Of a stretch of 6,706 bases of DNA, positions 1-5,010 are shown piece after piece. Position 1 is the stretch's first letter. Each line of letters begins with the position of its first letter. Below the pieces are notes generated by a model. That model worked only from the letters and a program-made list of their open reading frames with translations, ran no database searches and was not told the DNA's origin. This DNA is from Pseudomonadota bacterium (GTDB lineage Bacteria > BMS3Abin14). Location: positions 1 to 6,706 of the forward strand of contig QIFJ01000066.1 in the NCBI GenBank assembly GCA_003229755.1. The letters run 5' to 3'. The position numbers were made by a program, and so were the translations under genes.

Positions 1-17
1 AAACCCAAATCCAGTTT

Positions 18-60
18 TTCCTTTGCGTCCTTGGCGTCTTGAGAGAGCGAAGCGAACGGG
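18..60. repeat. Dispersed-repeat-like intergenic sequence
   Basis: No gene is visible in positions 1-171. This part contains the phrase CTTTGCGTCCTTGGCGTCTT (positions 21-40), followed by a GAGAGAGCGAAGCGAACGGG-type stretch. From memory, phrases of the type 'gcaaagacgccaaggacgcaaagg' recur in intergenic DNA of many environmental bacteria; I cannot verify this here. Only one copy is in the window, so repetition cannot be shown directly. A small palindrome, CCAATATTTATTGG, sits at 138-151, and there is no T-tract that would make it a terminator for the minus-strand operon ending at 172. Confidence 0.35.
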
Positions 61-171
61 CGTGAGCCAGCCTTTATCTCTTTTCGTAAACCCACAGGAG
101 GACAGGATTGCCGCGTCCCCCTTAAGTGGGAGATGAACCAATATTTATTGGCAGGAGTAAAGGTGCCTGGG

Positions 172-660
172 TCAGAAGAATGTTGTCAGACGGGAAAAGG
201 ACTGTTTCAGCCTCGTTGAAACGGTAAGAAGCATTCCTTTCAGGAGCCTGGCACCCAGGTCAGGTTCCTGGCCTATCAGTATCTCGAAGTTCATGCGATC
301 CAGGGTAAGGAGGTCTACCGGGTCCATTGCCTCGGCCGAAACTGCTCTTGGACTTCCATCCAGGAGGCAAAGCTCCCCGGCAATAGCTCCCCTCCCGTAA
401 ATACCGACAACGGCCTGTTTACCCACAAATTCCGTCTCTTTCTTGATCTTGAGACGTCCCGAAACGATAAAACCCATAAAGCCGCAGGGGTCGCCTTCCT
501 CCCAGATAATTTCGCCAACCTCCAGATGCCTGCAATTCAAATATGAGGAGAGCTTTAGAAGTTCATGGGCTCCGAGGAAAGTAAATGAAGCGCCCTCCTT
601 TTTGGCTTTTTCACAGAGAAAGGCTACGCAGCTGTCACTGGAGCACGGAATATCTGTCAT
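172..660 (-). CDS. Stand-alone cyclic nucleotide-binding domain protein
   Basis: A 162-residue cytoplasmic protein with no signal peptide or membrane segment. Residues about 28-130 form a CAP/CRP-type cyclic nucleotide-binding fold. It has a beta-roll part (HLEVGEIIWEEGDP, IVSGRLKI) and a phosphate-binding cassette, GELCLLDGSPRA (95-106). E96 and R105 are the two residues that in this family hold the ribose and phosphate, so ligand binding is plausible. About 30 helical residues follow and the protein ends without a DNA-binding helix-turn-helix, so it is not a CRP-type transcription factor. It is the last gene of the mla operon, 4 bp after the mlaC stop, where E. coli has the STAS protein MlaB. 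I infer a regulatory role on the transporter. The start is uncertain: ATG 660 follows an AGAAG-type sequence and does not overlap mlaC. ATG 684, eight codons upstream, overlaps mlaC by 20 bp and is preceded by CCTCCG, the complement of a Shine-Dalgarno. Cys6, Cys11 and Cys16 are evenly spaced near the N-terminus. Confidence 0.85.
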   Translation of the reverse strand: MTDIPCSSDSCVAFLCEKAKKEGASFTFLGAHELLKLSSYLNCRHLEVGEIIWEEGDPCGFMGFIVSGRLKIKKETEFVGKQAVVGIYGRGAIAGELCLLDGSPRAVSAEAMDPVDLLTLDRMNFEILIGQEPDLGARLLKGMLLTVSTRLKQSFSRLTTFF

Positions 661-664
661 AAGA

Positions 665-1273
665 TCACTTCTTCTTTTTTCCATCGGAGGAATTTAATTC
701 CTCTACCTTGTTCTCCATCTTCGCCAGGAGCCCCTCAAAACCTTCCTTTTTCACAATTGTAGAATAGCTGCTCCTGAAACTCCTTACAAGGCTGACTTCT
801 TCGATCACCACATCGTAAACGAGCCATAGGTCGCCGGTTAGAGTTAGTTTGTAATTGATAGGTATCTCAACGCTCCTGGTCACTATCAAAGTATCAATAA
901 TAGCTCTTTTTTCCTTTATCCGCTCTTTAACGAAATCCACCCTCTCATCGGAATACTCCTCGATCCTGCCTATATAGGTTGCCTCGAGAAGATCGGTAAA
1001 AAGGGCAACGAACCTGTCCTGTATTTCGGGCGTAGCTTCCTTCCAGTTCCTGGCGAGCACTCTTCGGGACATTACCCTGAAATCGAACCTCTCTCTGAAG
1101 AGGACCCGGATCTTTTCTCGTCTGACTTCACTGTCCAGACCCTGCTCCCTGAGCACCTCAATAATCCCATCGAGGGATCTTCTAAGCTGGTCAGTGGGAG
1201 CTGCGGCCTGGATCGGTGTATTGAATAGCAGTATTATCAGGATCCCGATAATGGTTGAGGAGATTTTTTTCAC
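665..1273 (-). CDS. mlaC: MlaC-family periplasmic phospholipid-binding protein
   Basis: A 202-residue protein of the MlaC/Ttg2D (toluene tolerance, Tol_Tol_Ttg2) family, close to the 211 residues of E. coli MlaC. MlaC is the soluble periplasmic shuttle that passes phospholipid between the MlaA outer-membrane complex and the MlaFED inner-membrane complex. Residues 1-24 are a Sec signal peptide: basic MKK, hydrophobic core, likely cleavage within IQAAAP. The mature part shows the family pattern: a helical N-half with FDFRVMSRRVLARNW (63-77), then the sheet region LWLVYDVVIEEVSLVRSF (149-166), followed by GFEGLLAKM (178-186). The C-terminus is lysine-rich. The start is GTG at 1273, supported by a strong purine Shine-Dalgarno at 1279-1289. 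The gene lies 84 bp behind mlaA and is followed at once by the cNMP-binding-domain gene. Family assignment is secure; lipid direction cannot be read from sequence. Confidence 0.93.
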   Translation of the reverse strand: MKKISSTIIGILIILLFNTPIQAAAPTDQLRRSLDGIIEVLREQGLDSEVRREKIRVLFRERFDFRVMSRRVLARNWKEATPEIQDRFVALFTDLLEATYIGRIEEYSDERVDFVKERIKEKRAIIDTLIVTRSVEIPINYKLTLTGDLWLVYDVVIEEVSLVRSFRSSYSTIVKKEGFEGLLAKMENKVEELNSSDGKKKK

Positions 1274-1278
1274 ATCTA

Positions 1279-1289
1279 CCCTTCCTTCC
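1279..1289 (-). promoter_or_regulatory. Ribosome binding site that fixes the mlaC GTG start
   Basis: The minus strand reads GGAAGGAAGGG, about six bases before GTG at 1273. The ATG that overlaps this GTG (1275-1273) runs straight into TGA, so GTG is the only sensible start. This is one of the stronger Shine-Dalgarno sequences in the operon. Confidence 0.7.
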
Positions 1290-1318
1290 AGGCGTTGTTA
1301 GTTAGGCAATATCTGCAA

Positions 1319-1347
1319 AACTTAACAAGACTGACTGCGCGGGTCAA
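1319..1347 (-). promoter_or_regulatory. Possible internal promoter ahead of mlaC
   Basis: In the 84-bp gap between mlaA and mlaC the minus strand has TTGACC (1347-1342), a 17-bp spacer and TAAGTT (1324-1319). The -35 matches the sigma-70 consensus at five of six bases; the -10 matches at only three. It would let mlaC and the cNMP-domain gene be made independently of mlaEFDA. The other mla genes after mlaF are joined tightly, so this gap stands out. Support is limited to the motif and its position. Confidence 0.3.
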
Positions 1348-1357
1348 GTTTTTAATT

Positions 1358-2149
1358 CTACTTTTTTATCTTGCCTTCGCGATTCTGTGAATAAGCATCC
1401 CTCACGAAGAGATATGGGTCGAGGGACTCTTTTTTTATGGCCTCGTAGGTGTCCCTATCAAGAGAAAGGGCGTTAATCTTGTCCAGGACGACGAGTGTAT
1501 ATTTATCCCGGTCTTTCAGGTCAAGCGTATATATGGGGTTGAGATAGTAGGAATCAGCAGCGAGTCCGAGCCCATCCCGAAGGCTGGTGGGCCCTATGAC
1601 GGGCAGGACCAGATAGAAACCCTGACCGACACCGTAGTGGCCCAGAGTCTGGCCAAAATCCTCGTTCTTCTTTTTAATCCCGTAGATATTTTTTGCCGGA
1701 TCGAAAAGACCACCTATGCCTATCGTAGAGTTTATGAGCAACCGGCCCAGTTCCGTCCCTGCATCCCTGAACTTTAGTTGTACCAGCGCGTTCGTGAACC
1801 TGATGGGAGTGAAGATATTTGAAAAGAAGTTGGAGACTGAGATTCGGGCCCTCTCCGGGACGATTCTATAGACCTTTGTAACAGGCTTTATCAGGTAAAA
1901 GTAGAGTTTGTCGTTGAACCAGAAGATCCCCCTGTTTATGGGTTCGAGGGGGTCGGCTATAGTCACGAATTCTTCGTCTTCATCGTCAAAGTCATCGAAA
2001 TCATCATCGTTTTCGAGGGGAGCGGCATCTCGGGACACGGCCGTACCAGTTTCATGGGCCCATAATGCTGTTGCAGGAACAACAACCAGTATAAAGGCAA
2101 GGATGAGAAAGATGCCGGTGATCACAGTGAAAAAGCGTTGTTTGCGCAT
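1358..2149 (-). CDS. mlaA: MlaA/VacJ family outer-membrane lipid asymmetry protein, without lipobox
   Basis: A 263-residue protein of the VacJ/MlaA family, which in E. coli forms a ring-shaped channel in the outer membrane that removes misplaced phospholipid from the outer leaflet. Family signatures are clear: DPLEPINRGIFWFND (66-80), the LLINSTIGIGGLFDPA block, FGQTLGHYGVGQGFYLVLP and LRDGLG, and a C-terminal SLDPYLFVRDAYSQ. Residues 1-31 look like a type I signal peptide (hydrophobic core, ATALWA/HE). There is no cysteine anywhere in the protein, so the lipobox of E. coli MlaA is absent. An acidic low-complexity linker (45-60, mostly D and E) separates the signal from the domain. ATG 2149 lies one base past the mlaD stop; TTG 2164 and GTG 2158 in the same frame are alternatives inside mlaD and would not add a cysteine. 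No strong Shine-Dalgarno is seen, so translational coupling to mlaD is likely. Confidence 0.93.
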   Translation of the reverse strand: MRKQRFFTVITGIFLILAFILVVVPATALWAHETGTAVSRDAAPLENDDDFDDFDDEDEEFVTIADPLEPINRGIFWFNDKLYFYLIKPVTKVYRIVPERARISVSNFFSNIFTPIRFTNALVQLKFRDAGTELGRLLINSTIGIGGLFDPAKNIYGIKKKNEDFGQTLGHYGVGQGFYLVLPVIGPTSLRDGLGLAADSYYLNPIYTLDLKDRDKYTLVVLDKINALSLDRDTYEAIKKESLDPYLFVRDAYSQNREGKIKK

Positions 2150-2150
2150 T

Positions 2151-2597
2151 CTATTCACTTTCAAATATATACTTGCTTACCAGTTCTTCGAGATTGATGG
2201 CTGATTCAGTCTCCACCAGCTCACCGCCTGGCTCGATGAATTCGTCAAGCCCTCCAGGTGAGATGTTCACATACCTGTCCCCGATAATACCCGCAGTTCT
2301 GATGGAAGCTATGCTGTCTTCCTGGAGTCTTATTCCCTTATCAATGGAAAGCTGTACGATGGCATCGTAATCTTCGCTATCCAGGCCGATGGAGGATACC
2401 TTGCCTATCCGCACACCTGCTATCTCAATAAGGGCGCCCTCCTTGAGCCCTGAGACAGAGTTAAAGCGCGCTTCCAGGGAATATGTGTCCTCCCCGAAAA
2501 GGTTTACATCTCCAAGCTTGATCGAGATCCATGCAAAACTCAGAAAACCCACAACCATGAAGATACCTACGCCGATCTCTATATTAAAACGTTTCAT
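2151..2597 (-). CDS. mlaD: MlaD-family MCE-domain protein
   Basis: A 148-residue inner-membrane protein with one N-terminal transmembrane helix (about 7-27) and a single periplasmic MCE domain (about 38-116). Visible MCE hallmarks are FNSVSGLKEGALIEIAGVRI (45-64), GKV, and near the domain end TAGIIGDRYVNISPG (101-115). MlaD hexamers form the periplasmic collar on MlaFE through which lipid passes to or from MlaC. The protein is shorter than E. coli MlaD (about 183 residues): only some 32 residues follow the MCE core, with one predicted short helix (INLEELVSKYIF). The start ATG lies inside the 3' end of mlaF (14-bp overlap), with GAGGAGG at 2607-2613 and a 9-base spacer, so the start is well fixed. 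The mlaA ATG follows its TAG after one base. Confidence 0.93.
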   Translation of the reverse strand: MKRFNIEIGVGIFMVVGFLSFAWISIKLGDVNLFGEDTYSLEARFNSVSGLKEGALIEIAGVRIGKVSSIGLDSEDYDAIVQLSIDKGIRLQEDSIASIRTAGIIGDRYVNISPGGLDEFIEPGGELVETESAINLEELVSKYIFESE

Positions 2598-3384
2598 AAA
2601 ACCCCGCCTCCTCTATTAGACTGGAATAGATTGGTCCGATATTCTTCTCTACATAAAGCCTTATAGCCGGGTTGTCCGACAGCTGGAAGTCCTCAGGCGA
2701 GACACATCCGTGAAGTTTCTTTTCAGCGAGCAGGACAACGAAGTCTGAGAGTTTAAAGATCTTGGGTACATCGTGGCTTACTATCACGGCGGAGTAATTG
2801 AGTTCACTCTGGGTGTGGTGAAACAGCCTGTATATCTCCGCAGATTTATTGGCATCCAGGCCGGTTGTTGGTTCATCGAAAAAGACGATCCGGGGATCCA
2901 GAACGAGGGCTCGAGCCAGTCCGGCCCTTTTCAGCATACCTCCGGAGAGCTGCGCCGGAAATTTTTTATCGGCTCCGGTCAGATCCATCATCTCAAGCTT
3001 CTCCTGGACGTTGCGGCGGATATCATCTTCAGTTGCGTCGGTTCGCTCACGGAGGGGCAGGGCAATATTGTCGAAGATATTCATTGAATCAAAGAGTGCG
3101 ACGTTCTGGAAGAGCACACCGAAATTCATCCTTATTTTTCTCAGCTCCTTGTTGCTGATATTAGAGATGTCATGACCAAAGGCTATTACTTGTCCACTGT
3201 CAGGTCTCATCAGGCCCATCATCAGCTTGAGTGTTACACTCTTTCCCGTTCCGCTCGGTCCAACGATGACGGTGGTGGTTCCCTCATAAATGGGCAGGTT
3301 GACGTCTTCCAGCACGATCTGGTCGCCGAAAGCCTTGTCTACATGGATTAATTCAACGACCTTTTCTTTTTCTACGTTACTCAT
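2584..3384 (-). CDS. mlaF: MlaF-family ABC transporter ATPase
   Basis: A 266-residue cytoplasmic ATPase that powers the MlaFED lipid transporter. All nucleotide-binding motifs are intact: Walker A GPSGTGKS (42-49), Q-loop glutamine in LFQN (Q93), signature LSGGM (146-150), Walker B IVFFDEP (166-172) with catalytic E171, D-loop GLDANK, and switch histidine H204 in SHD. The LSGGM-LKRAGLARAL form in place of LSGGQ is typical of the MlaF/Mkl group of MCE-linked ATPases. Its 3' end overlaps mlaD by 14 bp. It is separated from mlaE by 187 bp that contain repeat element A, an unusual gap for two subunits of one complex. The start ATG 3384 has only a poorly placed GGAAAG directly before it and AAAGG about 14 bases upstream, so initiation may be weak. 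Confidence 0.95.
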   Translation of the reverse strand: MSNVEKEKVVELIHVDKAFGDQIVLEDVNLPIYEGTTTVIVGPSGTGKSVTLKLMMGLMRPDSGQVIAFGHDISNISNKELRKIRMNFGVLFQNVALFDSMNIFDNIALPLRERTDATEDDIRRNVQEKLEMMDLTGADKKFPAQLSGGMLKRAGLARALVLDPRIVFFDEPTTGLDANKSAEIYRLFHHTQSELNYSAVIVSHDVPKIFKLSDFVVLLAEKKLHGCVSPEDFQLSDNPAIRLYVEKNIGPIYSSLIEEAGFYETF

Positions 3385-3431
3385 CTTTCCGAGTTCAACC
3401 TTTCCAGGTTCGGTTCAAATTTCAACGGTTT

Positions 3432-3547
3432 ATCTCCAAATTAGTTGTAGAGATTTCTATTCATTCGGCCGGGTTTTTCGGTGTAATCACTCGGGTTTAT
3501 TACCGGAACCCATTCATAATGTATTGACCACCAACTAATTTGGAGAT
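3432..3547. repeat. Repeat element A: 116-bp inverted-repeat element inside the mla operon
   Basis: The ends are a perfect 16-bp inverted repeat: ATCTCCAAATTAGTTG at 3432-3447 and its complement at 3532-3547. Inside is a second imperfect hairpin pairing GGGTT...CGGT..AAT (about 3471-3487) with ATTACCG.AACCC (about 3499-3511). Positions 3467-3493 match 4607-4633 of element B at 25 of 27 bases in the same orientation, and both flanks are also alike, so this is a two-member family in the window. It carries no coding capacity and fills most of the mlaE-mlaF gap. It resembles a MITE or a REP/BIME-type element. Direct target-site duplications are not obvious. In the operon transcript it would fold into a long hairpin. 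Confidence 0.75.
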
Positions 3548-3571
3548 GATACCTGTCAACTAACAACTTTT

Positions 3572-4360
3572 TTACAGCATCATGGCGCTTATCAGATAAT
3601 CCCATACGAGGATCGTAACTGACGCCATTACCACCGCGTTGGTCGTCGTCCTGCTCACACCTTCCGCCCCGAAGCCGCCGGCTCTTTCCCTGTGCAGAAA
3701 AAAACCCTTTGCTGTGCAGATCCACACAACGAGGAGCCCGAATACGAATGCCTTGATAAGTCCCATCTCTACGTCAGCCCAGACGGCAGCTGAATACATA
3801 CCCTGGAAGTACGTTCCGCTGTTGAGGCCCAGCAAAGATACGCCTACAAAGAAACCCCCAAGGATCCCGAAAAAATTGAAAATAAAGGTCAACAGAGGCA
3901 TGGAGACAATGCTGGCCACAAATTTCGGGACGATAATGAACTGATATGGATCTATTGCCATCAGTTCGAGGGCATCGATCTGCTCTGAGTTCCGCATTAT
4001 ACCGATCTCGGCGCACATTGCCGAACCCGCCCTTCCGATGACCATGAGGGCGGTGAGAACCGGGCCCAGTTCCCTGAGGAGGCTCACAGCTACCGCGGAT
4101 CCAAGCAACCCTTCTGATCCGAACTTCTGGAGCGTGTAATATCCCTGAAGACCCAGCACCATGCCTGTAAACGTACCTGTAAAGAGGATGACGAATATCG
4201 AACGGGTTCCGATGAAATATATCTGTCTTATAATGGGCTGAAGCTTGTAGGGCGGCAGGAAAATGCAGGCGATGCTCTGAAAAAGGAAGATCCCCATCCT
4301 CCCGGCGGTCTCAAGGAAATATAGTATTTCGTGGCCAAGTTTTTCGAGAATCTTCAGCAT
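3572..4360 (-). CDS. mlaE: MlaE-family ABC transporter permease
   Basis: A 262-residue inner-membrane permease of the MlaE family, matching the family's usual length of about 260. It pairs with MlaF and carries the MlaD ring. The N-terminal amphipathic segment (MLKILEKLGHEILYFLE) is followed by hydrophobic segments at about 51-72, 85-108, 145-178, 200-222 and 240-258. The family core ELGPVLTALMVIGRAGSAM (97-115), then AEIG and EQIDALELMAIDP (126-138), is intact. There is no STAS domain fused to its N-terminus, so MlaB is not hidden here. I chose ATG 4360 because it gives the usual MlaE N-terminus. The frame is open up to GTG 4462, but those 34 codons are AT-rich and atypical of the family. 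No clear Shine-Dalgarno precedes 4360; a small stem (4380-4397) lies just upstream. First gene of the mla operon. Confidence 0.93.
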   Translation of the reverse strand: MLKILEKLGHEILYFLETAGRMGIFLFQSIACIFLPPYKLQPIIRQIYFIGTRSIFVILFTGTFTGMVLGLQGYYTLQKFGSEGLLGSAVAVSLLRELGPVLTALMVIGRAGSAMCAEIGIMRNSEQIDALELMAIDPYQFIIVPKFVASIVSMPLLTFIFNFFGILGGFFVGVSLLGLNSGTYFQGMYSAAVWADVEMGLIKAFVFGLLVVWICTAKGFFLHRERAGGFGAEGVSRTTTNAVVMASVTILVWDYLISAMML

Positions 4361-4397
4361 ATAAGTTGTCTGGATCAAACCGAATTGAAAATTTCGG

Positions 4398-4500
4398 CAG
4401 TATTTAGATGGATATATTGCAATTTCCTCAAAAAATATCACATTTCTAACAAGAATGCACACATAAAGTGATAAATCTCATAATATTATAACATAATTTG
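4398..4500 (-). promoter_or_regulatory. AT-rich probable promoter region of the mla operon
   Basis: The VWA gene upstream ends in a strong terminator, so mlaE needs its own promoter between about 4361 and 4886. This stretch is the most AT-rich of the window and contains a perfect TATAAT (4490-4485, minus strand), about 125 bases before the mlaE ATG. No convincing -35 lies 16-18 bases upstream, so the exact site is unclear. Confidence 0.35.
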
Positions 4501-4530
4501 AGTTCCAGGTTCCGAGTCTCGAGTTTCGGG
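4501..4530. repeat. Short repeat-like sequence, inverted relative to 6599-6623
   Basis: Ten bases, AGTTCCAGGT (4501-4510), recur inverted at 6608-6599. A GAGTTTC word (4521-4527) recurs inverted at 6623-6617. The whole is a run of AGTTCC/GAGTTTC-like words. From memory, such sequences are scattered between genes in many environmental genomes. It lies between element B and the AT-rich mlaE promoter region. Confidence 0.4.
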
Positions 4531-4624
4531 TAAGAAAAATAGATCATTAGAAATCAGGGATCATCTACAATTTAGTTGGTGAAATTTCGGTAAAGTGCCA
4601 CCATAAGGCCGGGCTTTTGGGTGT

Positions 4625-4651
4625 AATCACTCGCCTGCGCGTGGGGCTAGC
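4625..4651. repeat. 27-bp direct repeat, copy 1
   Basis: The 27 bases from AATCACTCG to GGGGCTAGC are identical to 4685-4711, with a period of 60 bp. The copy overlaps the part of element B that is shared with element A, but only its first nine bases are also in A. A local tandem duplication inside element B explains it best. Confidence 0.85.
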
Positions 4652-4684
4652 GAATAGTCCGAGGTTCTGAGGTACGTATCGGCC

Positions 4685-4711
4685 AATCACTCGCCTGCGC
4701 GTGGGGCTAGC
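4685..4711. repeat. 27-bp direct repeat, copy 2
   Basis: An exact copy of 4625-4651. Its AATCAC start can also pair with GTGATT at 4720-4725, so the duplication offers an alternative partner for the right hairpin arm of element B. Confidence 0.85.
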
Positions 4712-4886
4712 TCCGCTTCGTGATTCACCAAAACCCCGGCCTGAATATATTTATTCATCCAGGGTTCCGTTAAAAGGCACTGAAGCGAAGCTAAAAGGGG
4801 GTTGCGAAGGCGAAGGGGCTTTTGACGGTACCCGGTTATTATGTATTAATCACCAACTAATTGAGAGATGAACTAATTTACGAAAT

Positions 4887-4923
4887 AAAAAAAGCCGGGG
4901 CACTTTAATGTGAGCGCTCCGGC
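4887..4923 (-). terminator. Rho-independent terminator of the VWA gene
   Basis: On the minus strand a GC-rich stem, GCCGGAGCGCT pairing with AGTGCCCCGGC (11 pairs with one mismatch and one wobble), has a loop of about eight bases. It is followed directly by seven T residues (4893-4887). It lies about 90 bp past the VWA stop and separates that gene from the mla operon. Confidence 0.85.
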
Positions 4924-4929
4924 AACTTG

Positions 4930-4990
4930 AAACCTGCCTGCCCTGCTTGCCAGGTCGAAGCCTTGGCGAAGACAGGAGCCTGTCGAAAGG
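4930..4990. repeat. REP-like intergenic sequence after the VWA gene
   Basis: Between the VWA stop and its terminator lies a sequence with palindromic words: GACAGG-AG-CCTGTC at 4973-4986 and AAGCC/GGCGAA near 4957-4970. Read as protein on the minus strand it gives the peptide FAKASTWQAGQAG. I remember this phrase as a recurrent spurious translation of intergenic repeats in environmental genomes. Only one copy is in the window, so the repeat status rests on recollection. Confidence 0.45.
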
Positions 4991-5010
4991 GAACTTGCAA
5001 GCAAGTCGGT

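Larger units (their letters stand above)
4572..4860. repeat. Repeat element B: 289-bp nested palindromic element
   Basis: It is bounded by an 11-bp inverted repeat (4572-4582 and 4850-4860, TTAGTTGGTGA and complement). Two imperfect hairpins are nested inside. The first pairs 4606-4633 with 4719-4742 (GGCCGGG...AATCACTCG with its complement, with a few indels). The second pairs 4762-4775 with 4820-4833 (12 of 14 bases). Left part 4607-4633 and right part around 4837-4870 match element A in the same order and orientation. B therefore looks like A enlarged by about 170-190 bp. No protein-coding gene is seen in it. Together with the AT-rich part it accounts for most of the 4361-4886 gap between the genes. 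Confidence 0.7.

Noticed and set aside
131..151. A third partial copy of the A/B element end at GAGATGAACCAAT
   Set aside because: The shared word with the element right ends is about eight to ten bases and no other part of the element is nearby; chance cannot be excluded.
1358..2164. MlaA starting at TTG 2164 inside mlaD
   Set aside because: ATG 2149 follows the mlaD stop after one base and gives a normal signal peptide; the five extra codons add nothing recognisable.
1908..2204. Plus-strand open frame with a serine-rich run
   Set aside because: The serine run is only the antisense of the acidic Asp/Glu linker of MlaA.
3441..3725. Minus-strand open frame crossing the mlaE 3' end and element A
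   Set aside because: It is a shifted frame of mlaE that runs into the repeat; mlaE itself is intact with family motifs to its end.
3572..4462. Longer MlaE starting at GTG 4462
   Set aside because: The extra 34 residues are AT-rich-coded, lack family likeness and have no ribosome site; ATG 4360 gives the standard MlaE N-terminus and length.
4625..4711. Two 27-bp identical repeats with a 33-bp 'spacer', CRISPR-like in size
   Set aside because: Only two copies, no cas genes, no leader, and the repeats are part of a larger palindromic element related to element A. A local duplication explains them.
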